This document shows positions 1 to 6,077 of a DNA stretch of 8,461 nt, piece by piece (position 1 is the first letter of the stretch; each line of letters begins with the position of its first letter). The DNA is from Candidatus Zixiibacteriota bacterium (GTDB taxonomy: Bacteria; Zixibacteria; MSB-5A5; GN15; FEB-12): the NCBI GenBank assembly GCA_003641345.1, contig QNAD01000067.1, positions 1 through 8,461 of the forward strand, written 5' to 3'. The notes beneath the pieces were generated by a model. The model worked only from the letters and a program-made list of their open reading frames with translations. It had not been told where the DNA came from and did not search any database. The position numbers were made by a program, and so were the translations under genes.

Positions 1-1491
1 ACTTCGTGGAGCTGGACCTTTGGCGATGGTGGAACATCGACTGAACAAAACCCGTCTTATACTTATAATACTGCCGGAACATATACTGTTACATTAACAG
101 CAACTAATGCTTATGGCTCTGATGATGAAGTTAAAGTTGATTATATTACTGTAACAGATGCTCCTGAGGCAACCCAGACCTTTGCCAATGCTGATATATC
201 TGTATTGGGAACTTTCTCAGGCGGATTTGTAAATACTTTTGCCAGTGATAATTCTTATGAGACAATTACTGAAGCAGAATCTACCAACCATCCGAGAAAA
301 GTTACCAGTAATGCTGAGCATAAGTGGACTTTTGATCTCGGAAGTGGTGGCAGTAATATGGCTTTCTATATGGAAGGATATAGAAACGATAATTCTGATG
401 GCGATGATTTTGTTTTTGAATATTCAACCGATGACGTAACTTATTTGCCTTTATTCACTGTTGCTTCATCTTCTGAACAGACATATTCAGAAGCAGTCTC
501 AGGTTTAACAGGTACGGTATATGTTCGTGTCTCAGACGATAACCGTTCTTGGGATTTATCTGCATTAGATAACATGTATGTGGATTATATGTACTTTGAA
601 TATTCTACTGGTCCAATAGCACCGACAGCAGATTTTGTTGGTACTCCAACCAGTGGTAACGTGCCATTAACTGTCAACTTCACTGACCTTTCAACAGGTG
701 CCCCTGATACATGGGCATGGACATTTGGCGATGGTGGAACCTCAACCGCTCAGAATCCATCATACGTATATAATACAGTTGGCACTTACACGGTAACTCT
801 AACAGTTACTAATACATATGGCTCTGATGTTGCTACTAAGACAGATTATATTACTGTTACCGAAGCAGGAAGTAATGCCTCTCACGTTGGAGCAATGTCT
901 GTCGGACGTACCAAAACAGGACCTAATTACCTTGGCACCTGTACGGTTACTATTTTCGATCAGGGTAATGCACCTTTAGCTAATGCTACTGTTTATGTCG
1001 ATTATGATGGTCCGACATCTGGCAGCTTAAATGGTGTTACCAGTGCTGATGGTACAGTTTCGTTCCAAGGATCTTCGATGAAAAGACCTGCTGGAGAATG
1101 GTGCTTTGAAGTGACTAACGTTACCTCTGGTACGCATCCATACGATGCTGGCTCAAATGCAGTAACCCGTGCCTGCGAAAGCGGTCCGGTTTATAAAACT
1201 GATAATTTTGTTTCTCAATTATTACCTTCGGTTTATGCATTAGACCAAAACTATCCTAATCCATTCAATCCGGCTACTGGAATTAGTTTCAGTCTGCCAA
1301 AAGCTTCTCATGTAACTCTGACAGTTTATAATATTATGGGGCAGAAAGTTGCTGAATTAGCTAATGGTGAAATGCCTGCCGGTAATCATGCTGTTGAATG
1401 GGACGCTTCAGCGATGTCTTCAGGTGTTTATCTCTATAGATTAGAGACAAATGAGTTCTCAGATACAAAGAAGATGTTATTGATTAAATAA
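1..1491 (+). CDS. Secreted multidomain PKD protein with C-terminal sorting domain (5' partial)
   Basis: The reading frame is open from base 1 to the TAA at 1489-1491, giving 496 residues with the N-terminus outside the window; the TTG at 205 is internal. In window numbering the order is: end of a PKD domain (about 1-54, WTFGDGG motif); a beta-rich domain (about 59-200, ending DNMYVDYMYFEY) like those next to secreted subtilisin-type proteases; a complete PKD domain (205-288); an Ig/carboxypeptidase-regulatory-like domain (about 291-400) with three cysteines; and a sorting domain (about 409-496) with QNYPNPFNPATGISFSLP, YNIMGQKVAEL, GVYLYRLE and a KK-containing tail. Known of the family: such C-termini direct type IX or similar secretion and cell-surface attachment in FCB bacteria, and share the FlgD-like Ig fold. 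The missing N-terminal part could be a protease or other hydrolase; this is inference from domain company. A terminator follows directly. Confidence 0.9.
   Translation, partial: TSWSWTFGDGGTSTEQNPSYTYNTAGTYTVTLTATNAYGSDDEVKVDYITVTDAPEATQTFANADISVLGTFSGGFVNTFASDNSYETITEAESTNHPRKVTSNAEHKWTFDLGSGGSNMAFYMEGYRNDNSDGDDFVFEYSTDDVTYLPLFTVASSSEQTYSEAVSGLTGTVYVRVSDDNRSWDLSALDNMYVDYMYFEYSTGPIAPTADFVGTPTSGNVPLTVNFTDLSTGAPDTWAWTFGDGGTSTAQNPSYVYNTVGTYTVTLTVTNTYGSDVATKTDYITVTEAGSNASHVGAMSVGRTKTGPNYLGTCTVTIFDQGNAPLANATVYVDYDGPTSGSLNGVTSADGTVSFQGSSMKRPAGEWCFEVTNVTSGTHPYDAGSNAVTRACESGPVYKTDNFVSQLLPSVYALDQNYPNPFNPATGISFSLPKASHVTLTVYNIMGQKVAELANGEMPAGNHAVEWDASAMSSGVYLYRLETNEFSDTKKMLLIK
4..162 (+). repeat. PKD repeat copy 1 (partial domain, cut by window start)
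   Basis: These 53 codons hold the second half of a PKD domain, from SWSWTFGDGG to YITVTDA. They align without gaps to the 53 codons at 709-867, with 41 identical residues by direct comparison. The DNA is much more diverged at third codon positions, so the duplication is not very recent. Confidence 0.85.
709..867 (+). repeat. PKD repeat copy 2
   Basis: This is the C-terminal 53 codons of the complete PKD domain (TWAWTFGDGG to YITVTEA), the partner of the copy at 4-162. The units lie 235 codons apart, with an unrelated beta-rich domain between, so the repeating unit may be PKD plus that domain. The WxWxFGDG and GTYTVTLTVTN signatures are canonical PKD. Confidence 0.85.
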
Positions 1492-1509
1492 GATATTAAA
1501 TATTTTATT

Positions 1510-1543
1510 AAAAAAAGGTGCTGTAATCCGGCACCTTTTTTTT
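1510..1543 (+). terminator. Rho-independent terminator after the PKD protein gene
   Basis: GGTGC (1517-1521) pairs with GCACC (1531-1535) around a 9-nt loop. The stem is extended by seven A (1510-1516) against the first of eight T (1536-1543). It starts 18 nt after the stop codon. The A-run upstream makes it symmetrical, so it could also work on the other strand, but no convergent gene is present. Confidence 0.88.
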
Positions 1544-1570
1544 GTTTATTTTTTTTATATTATTTGTATA

Positions 1571-2194
1571 ATGATTAATATGAAAAAAATATTATTATTC
1601 TTATTGATATTTAGTTTGTCAGAGATGGCTTTGGCTCGAGTGGATATAACCAAACCTCCTGAAGATTCGGTTGATGCCGAAAACTTGAGGATTTGGATTC
1701 CGATTGAAAAAAGCAGTTCCTGTCGGGTTATAATTGATATACTTGACCAAAAAGGTAAAATTGTAAGGCAATTGGCCAATAGATTATTAGGCAAAGGATA
1801 CTATAATTATTATTGGGACAAACGTGACGATAACGGAAAATTTGTTGAACCCGGGAAATATAAATATAAAGCAAGTGGACGTATTGTTAATAGAGAGGGA
1901 GAAGTTAAGGTTGTTTACAAAGAATGGGAACGGAAATGTAATATTGGTTTAATTGATATTAAAAAATCAAATCAATTATTCGTAGAACTTAAAGATGATT
2001 CAGCCTTAGTTTCTATTGATGTTTTGAAATTTAACGGTGAATTGGTAGATAAGCCCGTTATAGATTCAGTAATGAATAAAGGTTATCATACTTTTGTTTG
2101 GCAACCTGAAGATCATGTTCTAACGGGAAGATACAAAGCTAAAGTTATGGTTGGAGATTACCAGCAGACATTTATTGTCTGGCGTATTAGATAA
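1571..2194 (+). CDS. Exported protein with two FlgD-like Ig repeats, function unknown
   Basis: There are two in-frame starts, ATG 1571 (207 residues) and ATG 1580 (204 residues). The second gives a textbook signal peptide (MKK, hydrophobic core, cleavage after ALA before RVD) and may be the real start; neither has a Shine-Dalgarno site. Repeat 1 (about 40-103 in the longer numbering) reads VIIDILDQKGKIVRQL, YNYYWD, then DDNGKFVEPGKYKYKASG. This is the FlgD Ig-like pattern: strand, N/D-x-x-G turn, aromatic-W-D, G-x-Y. Repeat 2 (about 133-203) follows the same plan: VSIDVLKFNGELV, YHTFVW, TGRYKAKVMVG. No catalytic motif is visible. The protein is expected in the periplasm or at the cell surface. 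The next gene starts 3 nt after the stop, so the two are probably co-transcribed. I do not recognise a named family beyond the fold. Confidence 0.85.
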   Translation: MINMKKILLFLLIFSLSEMALARVDITKPPEDSVDAENLRIWIPIEKSSSCRVIIDILDQKGKIVRQLANRLLGKGYYNYYWDKRDDNGKFVEPGKYKYKASGRIVNREGEVKVVYKEWERKCNIGLIDIKKSNQLFVELKDDSALVSIDVLKFNGELVDKPVIDSVMNKGYHTFVWQPEDHVLTGRYKAKVMVGDYQQTFIVWRIR

Positions 2195-2197
2195 GCT

Positions 2198-2647
2198 ATG
2201 AAATATTTTTGTACATTGATATTTTTTATAATAATTATAGCAGGGTGCGGAAAAAAGCAGACAATAAATTTTAATCAACCCGAATTACCCGGAACAGTTT
2301 ATTATGAAAAAGCGTGGGTAGAGCCGAAAATTGTGTTAACAGATTCAATCTTTACCCTTATAAAAGCCGCTCGCCTTGATTCATTTCTGGTTGAAAAACC
2401 GATGAGATACCAATCCTCTATTGATAATTCATTGCAATTTAATATTATCGAAGATAGCTGTTTTACAATTGTAAATATGCAAAATCCTGATGGAATTGTC
2501 ATAAAATCATTTATTGCCCGTTTTCTTAAATCAGGATTTTATAAAGTAACATTAGATTTAAGCCGCTTGTCGGATCAGTATAAATTCCCATATTATTTTC
2601 TTAAAGTTGAATATTGCAGTTTTGAGAATTACCGGAAAATCCCTTAA
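2198..2647 (+). CDS. Predicted lipoprotein with one FlgD-like/sorting-domain-like module
   Basis: The 149-residue product has a short signal peptide (MKYFCTLIFFIIII) and the lipobox IAGC, with Cys17 as the predicted lipidated residue and GKK after it. It should therefore be anchored in a membrane by signal peptidase II processing. The C-terminal part (about 78-143) reads FTIVNMQNPDGIVIKSFIARFLKSGFYKVTLDL. It repeats the hydrophobic strand, N-x-x-G turn, and G-x-Y-x-V-x-x-D layout of the FlgD-like Ig domains in the two preceding genes; this match is by eye and weaker than theirs. The start lies 3 nt after the upstream stop and has no clear Shine-Dalgarno, which suggests translation coupled to the previous gene. 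No enzymatic motif was seen. The likely role is structural or partner binding in the envelope, but this is inference. Confidence 0.82.
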   Translation: MKYFCTLIFFIIIIAGCGKKQTINFNQPELPGTVYYEKAWVEPKIVLTDSIFTLIKAARLDSFLVEKPMRYQSSIDNSLQFNIIEDSCFTIVNMQNPDGIVIKSFIARFLKSGFYKVTLDLSRLSDQYKFPYYFLKVEYCSFENYRKIP

Positions 2648-2678
2648 AATCAACAATTTCCCAGTCATAAATCTGTTC

Positions 2679-2708
2679 TATAATTGCGCAGAATTGGAAT
2701 TAACCAAT
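2679..2708 (+). promoter_or_regulatory. Possible -10 box and adjacent palindrome before the response regulator
   Basis: A perfect TATAAT lies at 2679-2684, with only a weak -35 (TTTCCC at 2657-2662, spacing 16). An inverted repeat, ATTGG-AATTAA-CCAAT (2693-2708), falls where transcription would begin, so it could be an operator or a short 5' stem. The segment 2648-2773 has no gene and no terminator, so read-through from the lipoprotein gene remains possible. Confidence 0.35.
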
Positions 2709-2761
2709 ACTTTTTTAAGCCGATAAAACCAAAGACATAGTTAATTTAATCTTTTGATTCC

Positions 2762-2766
2762 AGGGG
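2762..2766 (+). promoter_or_regulatory. Shine-Dalgarno site of the response regulator
   Basis: AGGGG sits 7 nt before the ATG at 2774. It fixes the start, which also places the DD acidic pair at the normal residues 8-9. Confidence 0.75.
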
Positions 2767-2773
2767 TTAAACA

Positions 2774-4156
2774 ATGCCGAATATTCTTGTCGTCGATGAT
2801 AAAGACTCTATGCGTAATATGCTTCAGCAAACTTTGCTCGAAGAAGGACACCGAGTTGATGCTGTTAACACAGGCGAGAAAGCTATCGACTTAGTCCAGA
2901 ATAAAAATTATGACCTTGTTTTGACAGACCTAAAAATGCCTAATATGGGTGGACTTGATGTTTTAGGCGGGGTTAAAGATATTGATACTGATACAGCGGT
3001 GATAGTTATGACTGCTTACGGTACAATTGAAGATGCCGTTATGGCTATGAAAAAAGGTGCTTATGATTTTCTGACTAAACCGTTTGATACAGAACATCTA
3101 TGCGTGCTTGTCAATCGAGCCTTGGAAAATAGAAGATTAATTGCGGAAAACAGTTTGTTAAGAGCAGAAAAGTTTGATGATAGCGGCCTTGAGCAGATAA
3201 TCGGTAAAAATAAAAAGATGATTGAAGTCAGTAAGCTGATTCAGAAAGTTTCCAAATCAGATGCTTCAGTGCTACTCCAGGGCGAATCAGGAACAGGTAA
3301 AGAACTATTCGCAAAAGCAATTCATCAGTTATCTTTTAGAAAAGACGGACCTTATATAGCTATTAACTGTGCCGCAATACCTCATGAACTTCTTGAAAAT
3401 GAACTTTTCGGTTCTGAAAAGGGTGCCTTTACCGGTGCTCATATTAGAAAGATGGGGAAATTTGAAATTGCTAATGGCGGTACAATATTCCTTGATGAAA
3501 TAGGTGATATGAATATTTCTCTTCAGGCAAAACTTCTTAGAGTTTTACAGGAGAAAAATTTTGAACGGTTGGGTGGTAACAAGACAGTCGATATTGATGT
3601 CAGGGTTATTGCCGCTACCAATATGGACTTGAATAAACAGATTAAAGAAAAAAGATTCCGTGAAGATTTGTATTATCGTCTTTCGGTCTTTCCGGTAACA
3701 ATTCCGCCTCTTCGGGAAAGAGAGGATGATGTCAAAGAATTGGCAGAATTTTTTATTAAAAAATTCTGTAGAGACATGAAAAAGCCAGAAAAATCTTTAA
3801 GCAAAGAAGCTATTGCGCTACTTGAAAAATATCATTGGCCTGGTAATGTTCGGGAACTTGAAAATACTATTGAAAGAGCAGTTATCTTAGCCGAAGGTAA
3901 AAAAGTCACTCCTGATCATTTGGCTATTCGCTTGAGAACCACCAATGAAATTCAGCTTCGTGAAGGTTCAGGTCTGAAAGAGATTGGTGCTTATGCTCAG
4001 ATGCAGGCTGAAAAAGGTACGATTATAAGAGTTTTAAAAGAAGTTCGTGGCAATAAAAGAAAATGTTCCAAGATTTTGCAAATTGATTATACAACTTTGT
4101 TTGATAAAATTAAAAAATACAGTATTGAAAAAGAGATGTATCCTGATAAGGAATAA
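2774..4156 (+). CDS. NtrC-family sigma-54-dependent response regulator
   Basis: This 460-residue protein has the full three-part NtrC plan. The receiver (1-120) has D8 and D9 for Mg binding, phospho-acceptor D52 in LTDLKMP, switch T80 and K102 in TKPF. The AAA+ domain (about 142-380) has Walker A GESGTGKE (170-177), the GAFTGA loop that contacts sigma-54 (217-222), Walker B GTIFLDE (236-242), the FREDLYYRL segment (295-303) and WPGNVREL (355-362). The C-terminus carries a Fis-type helix-turn-helix (about 426-450; GNKRKCSKILQIDYTTLFDKIKKY), slightly divergent at usually small residues. When phosphorylated it should hydrolyse ATP to open sigma-54 promoters. No histidine kinase adjoins it, so its signal and regulon are unknown. 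It is a stand-alone gene with its own Shine-Dalgarno and terminator. A specific name such as atoC, zraR or ntrC is not justified. Confidence 0.95.
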   Translation: MPNILVVDDKDSMRNMLQQTLLEEGHRVDAVNTGEKAIDLVQNKNYDLVLTDLKMPNMGGLDVLGGVKDIDTDTAVIVMTAYGTIEDAVMAMKKGAYDFLTKPFDTEHLCVLVNRALENRRLIAENSLLRAEKFDDSGLEQIIGKNKKMIEVSKLIQKVSKSDASVLLQGESGTGKELFAKAIHQLSFRKDGPYIAINCAAIPHELLENELFGSEKGAFTGAHIRKMGKFEIANGGTIFLDEIGDMNISLQAKLLRVLQEKNFERLGGNKTVDIDVRVIAATNMDLNKQIKEKRFREDLYYRLSVFPVTIPPLREREDDVKELAEFFIKKFCRDMKKPEKSLSKEAIALLEKYHWPGNVRELENTIERAVILAEGKKVTPDHLAIRLRTTNEIQLREGSGLKEIGAYAQMQAEKGTIIRVLKEVRGNKRKCSKILQIDYTTLFDKIKKYSIEKEMYPDKE

Positions 4157-4166
4157 GGGAGCTTTG

Positions 4167-4182
4167 TTTCTCGGGGGAGAAA
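4167..4182 (+). other. Small hairpin between stop codon and terminator
   Basis: TTTCTC (4167-4172) and GAGAAA (4177-4182) can pair around GGGG. It lies 11 nt after the regulator stop and has no T-run, so it is not itself a terminator. It may be chance or a 3'-end stabilising stem. Confidence 0.3.
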
Positions 4183-4208
4183 TAAAATCCATTTATAATA
4201 TATCTCTC

Positions 4209-4238
4209 AAACCGCCTGAGCAATCAGGCGGTTTTTTT
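4209..4238 (+). terminator. Rho-independent terminator after the response regulator
   Basis: An 11-bp perfect stem, AAACCGCCTGA (4209-4219) with TCAGGCGGTTT (4224-4234), is closed by a GCAA loop (GNRA class) and runs into seven T (4232-4238). It is the clearest terminator in the window and separates the regulator from the HNH gene. Confidence 0.95.
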
Positions 4239-4266
4239 GTTATCTTTAATTTTTCCTATTGACTTT

Positions 4267-4275
4267 TGATATACT
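4267..4275 (+). promoter_or_regulatory. Candidate extended -10 promoter of the HNH gene
   Basis: TGATATACT fits TGn plus a -10 box (TATACT, 5 of 6 to consensus). No good -35 lies 16-18 nt upstream, which extended -10 promoters tolerate. It sits about 30 nt beyond the preceding terminator and would give a leader of roughly 110 nt. Confidence 0.4.
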
Positions 4276-4327
4276 TTACTGTTTTTTATGCTATTAATTG
4301 GTCTGCATCTGAGACTGACATCATTAT

Positions 4328-4368
4328 TGCCAGGATACTATCAAGAACATGCACCACGAAACCTGGCA
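4328..4368 (+). promoter_or_regulatory. Long-range stem in the HNH gene leader
   Basis: TGCCAGG (4328-4334) pairs perfectly with CCTGGCA (4362-4368) across a 27-nt loop. It ends 17 nt before the Shine-Dalgarno of the next gene. A weaker hairpin (GTCT 4301-4304 with AGAC 4312-4315) lies upstream. Together they may form a structured 5' leader. No known riboswitch class was recognised, and the rest of 4239-4395 holds no gene. Confidence 0.4.
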
Positions 4369-4384
4369 TTTATTATATCTGTAT

Positions 4385-4390
4385 AAGAGG
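4385..4390 (+). promoter_or_regulatory. Shine-Dalgarno site of the HNH gene
   Basis: AAGAGG ends 5 nt before the ATG at 4396 and supports that start. Confidence 0.65.
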
Positions 4391-4395
4391 TCAAG

Positions 4396-4920
4396 ATGAG
4401 TACTTCGCTGATTAACAAACCGGTTTTACTGCTAAATCAGAATTATGAACCGATGCAGATTTGTACAGCTCGGCGAGCGTTTATTCTATTATTTCAAGGA
4501 AAAGCGGAATTGATTGAAAAAGCAGATGGGTTAAAAATTCATACTGTAACAAAAGCTTTTAGTCTCCCGTCGGTTGTCAGATTGTGGCAATATAAAAAAA
4601 TCCCTCAGAAAAAAGTTATGTTAACGCGCAAAAATATTTTCTCCAGAGACTCAAACAGGTGTCAATATTGTGGCACGGCTAAAGGACCGATGACTATTGA
4701 CCATGTCATATCTAAAAAATATGGTGGAGAAGATAGCTGGGATAATCTTGTAACTGCTTGTTCTCGCTGTAACAGCAAAAAGGGAAACAAAACTCCCGAG
4801 CAGGCCAATATGAAGCTATTAAAAAAACCTTCTCGCCCTACTTTTATTACTTTTATTCAATTCAATAACGAAGTTTCCGATCATTGGCGACCATTTTTAT
4901 TTATGGACCCGGTCAATTAG
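4396..4920 (+). CDS. HNH endonuclease family protein (NQNYEP type)
   Basis: The 174-residue protein begins with the VLLLNQNYEP motif (10-19) typical of a widespread HNH family, followed by a helical N-terminal region (ARRAFILLFQGKAELIE). The HNH zinc-finger core (about 85-130) has C89-x2-C92 and C122-x2-C125 as zinc ligands, D102-H103 with H103 as the general base, N117 in WDNLV, and N126-x2-K129-G130. All key residues are present, so metal-dependent DNA nicking or cleavage is plausible, although the cellular role of this family is not established. A possible promoter, a structured leader and a Shine-Dalgarno precede it. Proteins of this type lie near housekeeping genes in many phyla, and no methylase, terminase or reverse transcriptase is nearby, so a restriction, phage or intron origin is not indicated here. 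Confidence 0.9.
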   Translation: MSTSLINKPVLLLNQNYEPMQICTARRAFILLFQGKAELIEKADGLKIHTVTKAFSLPSVVRLWQYKKIPQKKVMLTRKNIFSRDSNRCQYCGTAKGPMTIDHVISKKYGGEDSWDNLVTACSRCNSKKGNKTPEQANMKLLKKPSRPTFITFIQFNNEVSDHWRPFLFMDPVN

Positions 4921-4977
4921 AGGTCTAACTCTTTCTCTCTATATTTCAACATTTGTCAATGAGCTTATTTAAATTTC

Positions 4978-4992
4978 ATTAAAAGTTTTAAT
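4978..4992 (+). repeat. 15-bp A+T palindrome next to the trpS promoter
   Basis: ATTAAAA-G-TTTTAAT is a perfect inverted repeat with 7-nt arms, and its last base is the first base of the proposed -35 box. It could act as an UP-element-like A/T tract or an operator, but such palindromes also arise by chance in A+T-rich spacers. Apart from this and the promoter, 4921-5063 shows nothing definite; no terminator follows the HNH gene. Confidence 0.35.
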
Positions 4993-5020
4993 TGATTTTA
5001 CTTTGAATTTGTTATAAAAT
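4992..5020 (+). promoter_or_regulatory. Candidate sigma-70-type promoter of the trpS-scpA-scpB cluster
   Basis: TTGATT (4992-4997) and TAAAAT (5015-5020) are separated by 17 nt, matching consensus at 4 of 6 and 5 of 6 positions. Transcription would start near 5027, about 37 nt before the trpS ATG. An A/T palindrome adjoins the -35 side. Confidence 0.5.
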
Positions 5021-5063
5021 TTGCCCTAATTGAACTATATGTATTAGTATGTGAAAAATTGAA

Positions 5064-6077
5064 ATGACTGATAATAAAACTGACAAGAAACAGAAAAAAG
5101 AAACCATTCTTTCCGGCATGCAACCAACAGGTGCACTTCATGTTGGTAATCTGGAAGGAGCTTTGCGAAACTGGGTCAATCTTCAAAATGATTATTGGAT
5201 GTACACTTGTATTGTTGATTGGCATGCACTTACGGCAGAATATAAAAATCCGTCTATATTAAAGGAAAATATATTCCAAATGTCAGTTGATTTTTTAGCT
5301 TCGGGACTTGACCCTGATAAATGTGCTATTTTTATCCAGTCCGAGGTTAAAGAACATGCTGAATTGCATCTTCTGTTTTCGATGTTGATAACAGTCCCTA
5401 CTTTAACTCGCCTGCCTACTTATGTAGAAAAAAAAGAAACTCTCGACTCTTATGGATTTTTAGGCTATCCCGTATTACAAGCGGCTGATATTTGTTTATA
5501 TAACGCAAATAAAGTTCCGGTTGGGAAAGATCAAGAGAAACATATCTGGCTGGCGGCTGATTTGGCTAAAAGATTTAACAATACTTACAAAAAAACCTTT
5601 AATGAACCGGAAGCACTTTTCACCAAAGTTCCTCTAATTAAAGGATCTGATAATAGAAAAATGTCCAAATCTTTTAATAATCATATACCGTTGGATTTTA
5701 CTGAAAAACAAACGGAAAAAAGAATTAAATCATTTTATACTGACCCCAACAAACAACGTCAGGGTGACCCCGGGAATCCTGATGATTGCCCGATTTATCT
5801 GTTACATCAGGTTTATTCTGAAAACCCAAAAGAAAATATAGCTCCTACTTGTCGCACTGGAGAACTTGGTTGTGTTGATTGTAAAATGAAATTATCAAAA
5901 AATCTCAATGGAGCTTTAGCACCTATCAGAGATAAAAGAGCTGAATTGATTAAAAACCAAGATTTCGTTTGGGATGTACTCTCTACTGGAGCTGATAGAG
6001 CAAGAATGAGAGCACAAAATGTAATGGAAAAGGTTCGGTCAGCGATGAAAACAAATTATCGAGGGAAAAAGAAATAA
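5064..6077 (+). CDS. trpS: Tryptophanyl-tRNA synthetase
   Basis: This cytoplasmic class I synthetase joins L-tryptophan to tRNA-Trp using ATP. Its 337 residues match the usual bacterial length. It carries the HIGH-type signature PTGALHVGN (21-29, HVGN at 26-29), the segment GFLGYPVLQAADICLY that shapes the tryptophan pocket, VPVGKDQEKHIWLAADLAKRFN, and KMSKS (199-203). A late CRTGELGCVDCK motif supplies C263, C270 and C273; this cysteine motif recurs in one branch of bacterial TrpRS. The N-terminus has a lysine-rich tail of about 12 residues. No other in-frame start fits, although the Shine-Dalgarno is poor. Its stop overlaps the scpA start by 1 nt (TAATG). I saw no T-box or leader peptide, so tryptophan-dependent control is not evident. 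It heads a trpS-scpA-scpB-pseudouridine synthase order found in several bacterial phyla. Confidence 0.97.
   Translation: MTDNKTDKKQKKETILSGMQPTGALHVGNLEGALRNWVNLQNDYWMYTCIVDWHALTAEYKNPSILKENIFQMSVDFLASGLDPDKCAIFIQSEVKEHAELHLLFSMLITVPTLTRLPTYVEKKETLDSYGFLGYPVLQAADICLYNANKVPVGKDQEKHIWLAADLAKRFNNTYKKTFNEPEALFTKVPLIKGSDNRKMSKSFNNHIPLDFTEKQTEKRIKSFYTDPNKQRQGDPGNPDDCPIYLLHQVYSENPKENIAPTCRTGELGCVDCKMKLSKNLNGALAPIRDKRAELIKNQDFVWDVLSTGADRARMRAQNVMEKVRSAMKTNYRGKKK

Noticed and set aside
205..1491. A complete gene beginning at TTG 205
   Set aside because: The same frame is open back to base 1 and encodes a recognisable PKD segment, so 205 is internal to a longer gene.
1556..1570. A promoter between the first terminator and the gene at 1571
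   Set aside because: TATATT at 1556-1561 has no suitable -35 and lies inside a T-rich terminator tail; the nearby TTATTTG only roughly resembles the Bacteroidetes -7 element. Neither is firm enough to list.
4047..4262. Possible 71-residue gene overlapping the end of the response regulator
   Set aside because: It lies in another frame of the regulator, has no Shine-Dalgarno or recognisable motif, and reads through a strong intrinsic terminator.
4328..4368. A tRNA or tRNA-like gene in the HNH leader
   Set aside because: The stem spans only 41 nt and lacks T-loop (GTTCRA) and acceptor features.
4396..4920. HNH gene as part of a restriction, retron or group II intron system
   Set aside because: No methyltransferase, reverse transcriptase, intron RNA or phage gene lies nearby, and flanking genes are regulatory or core functions.
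4921..5063. T-box or tryptophan leader-peptide attenuator before trpS
   Set aside because: No T-box core motif, no small frame with tandem Trp codons and no terminator hairpin are present in the 143-nt gap.
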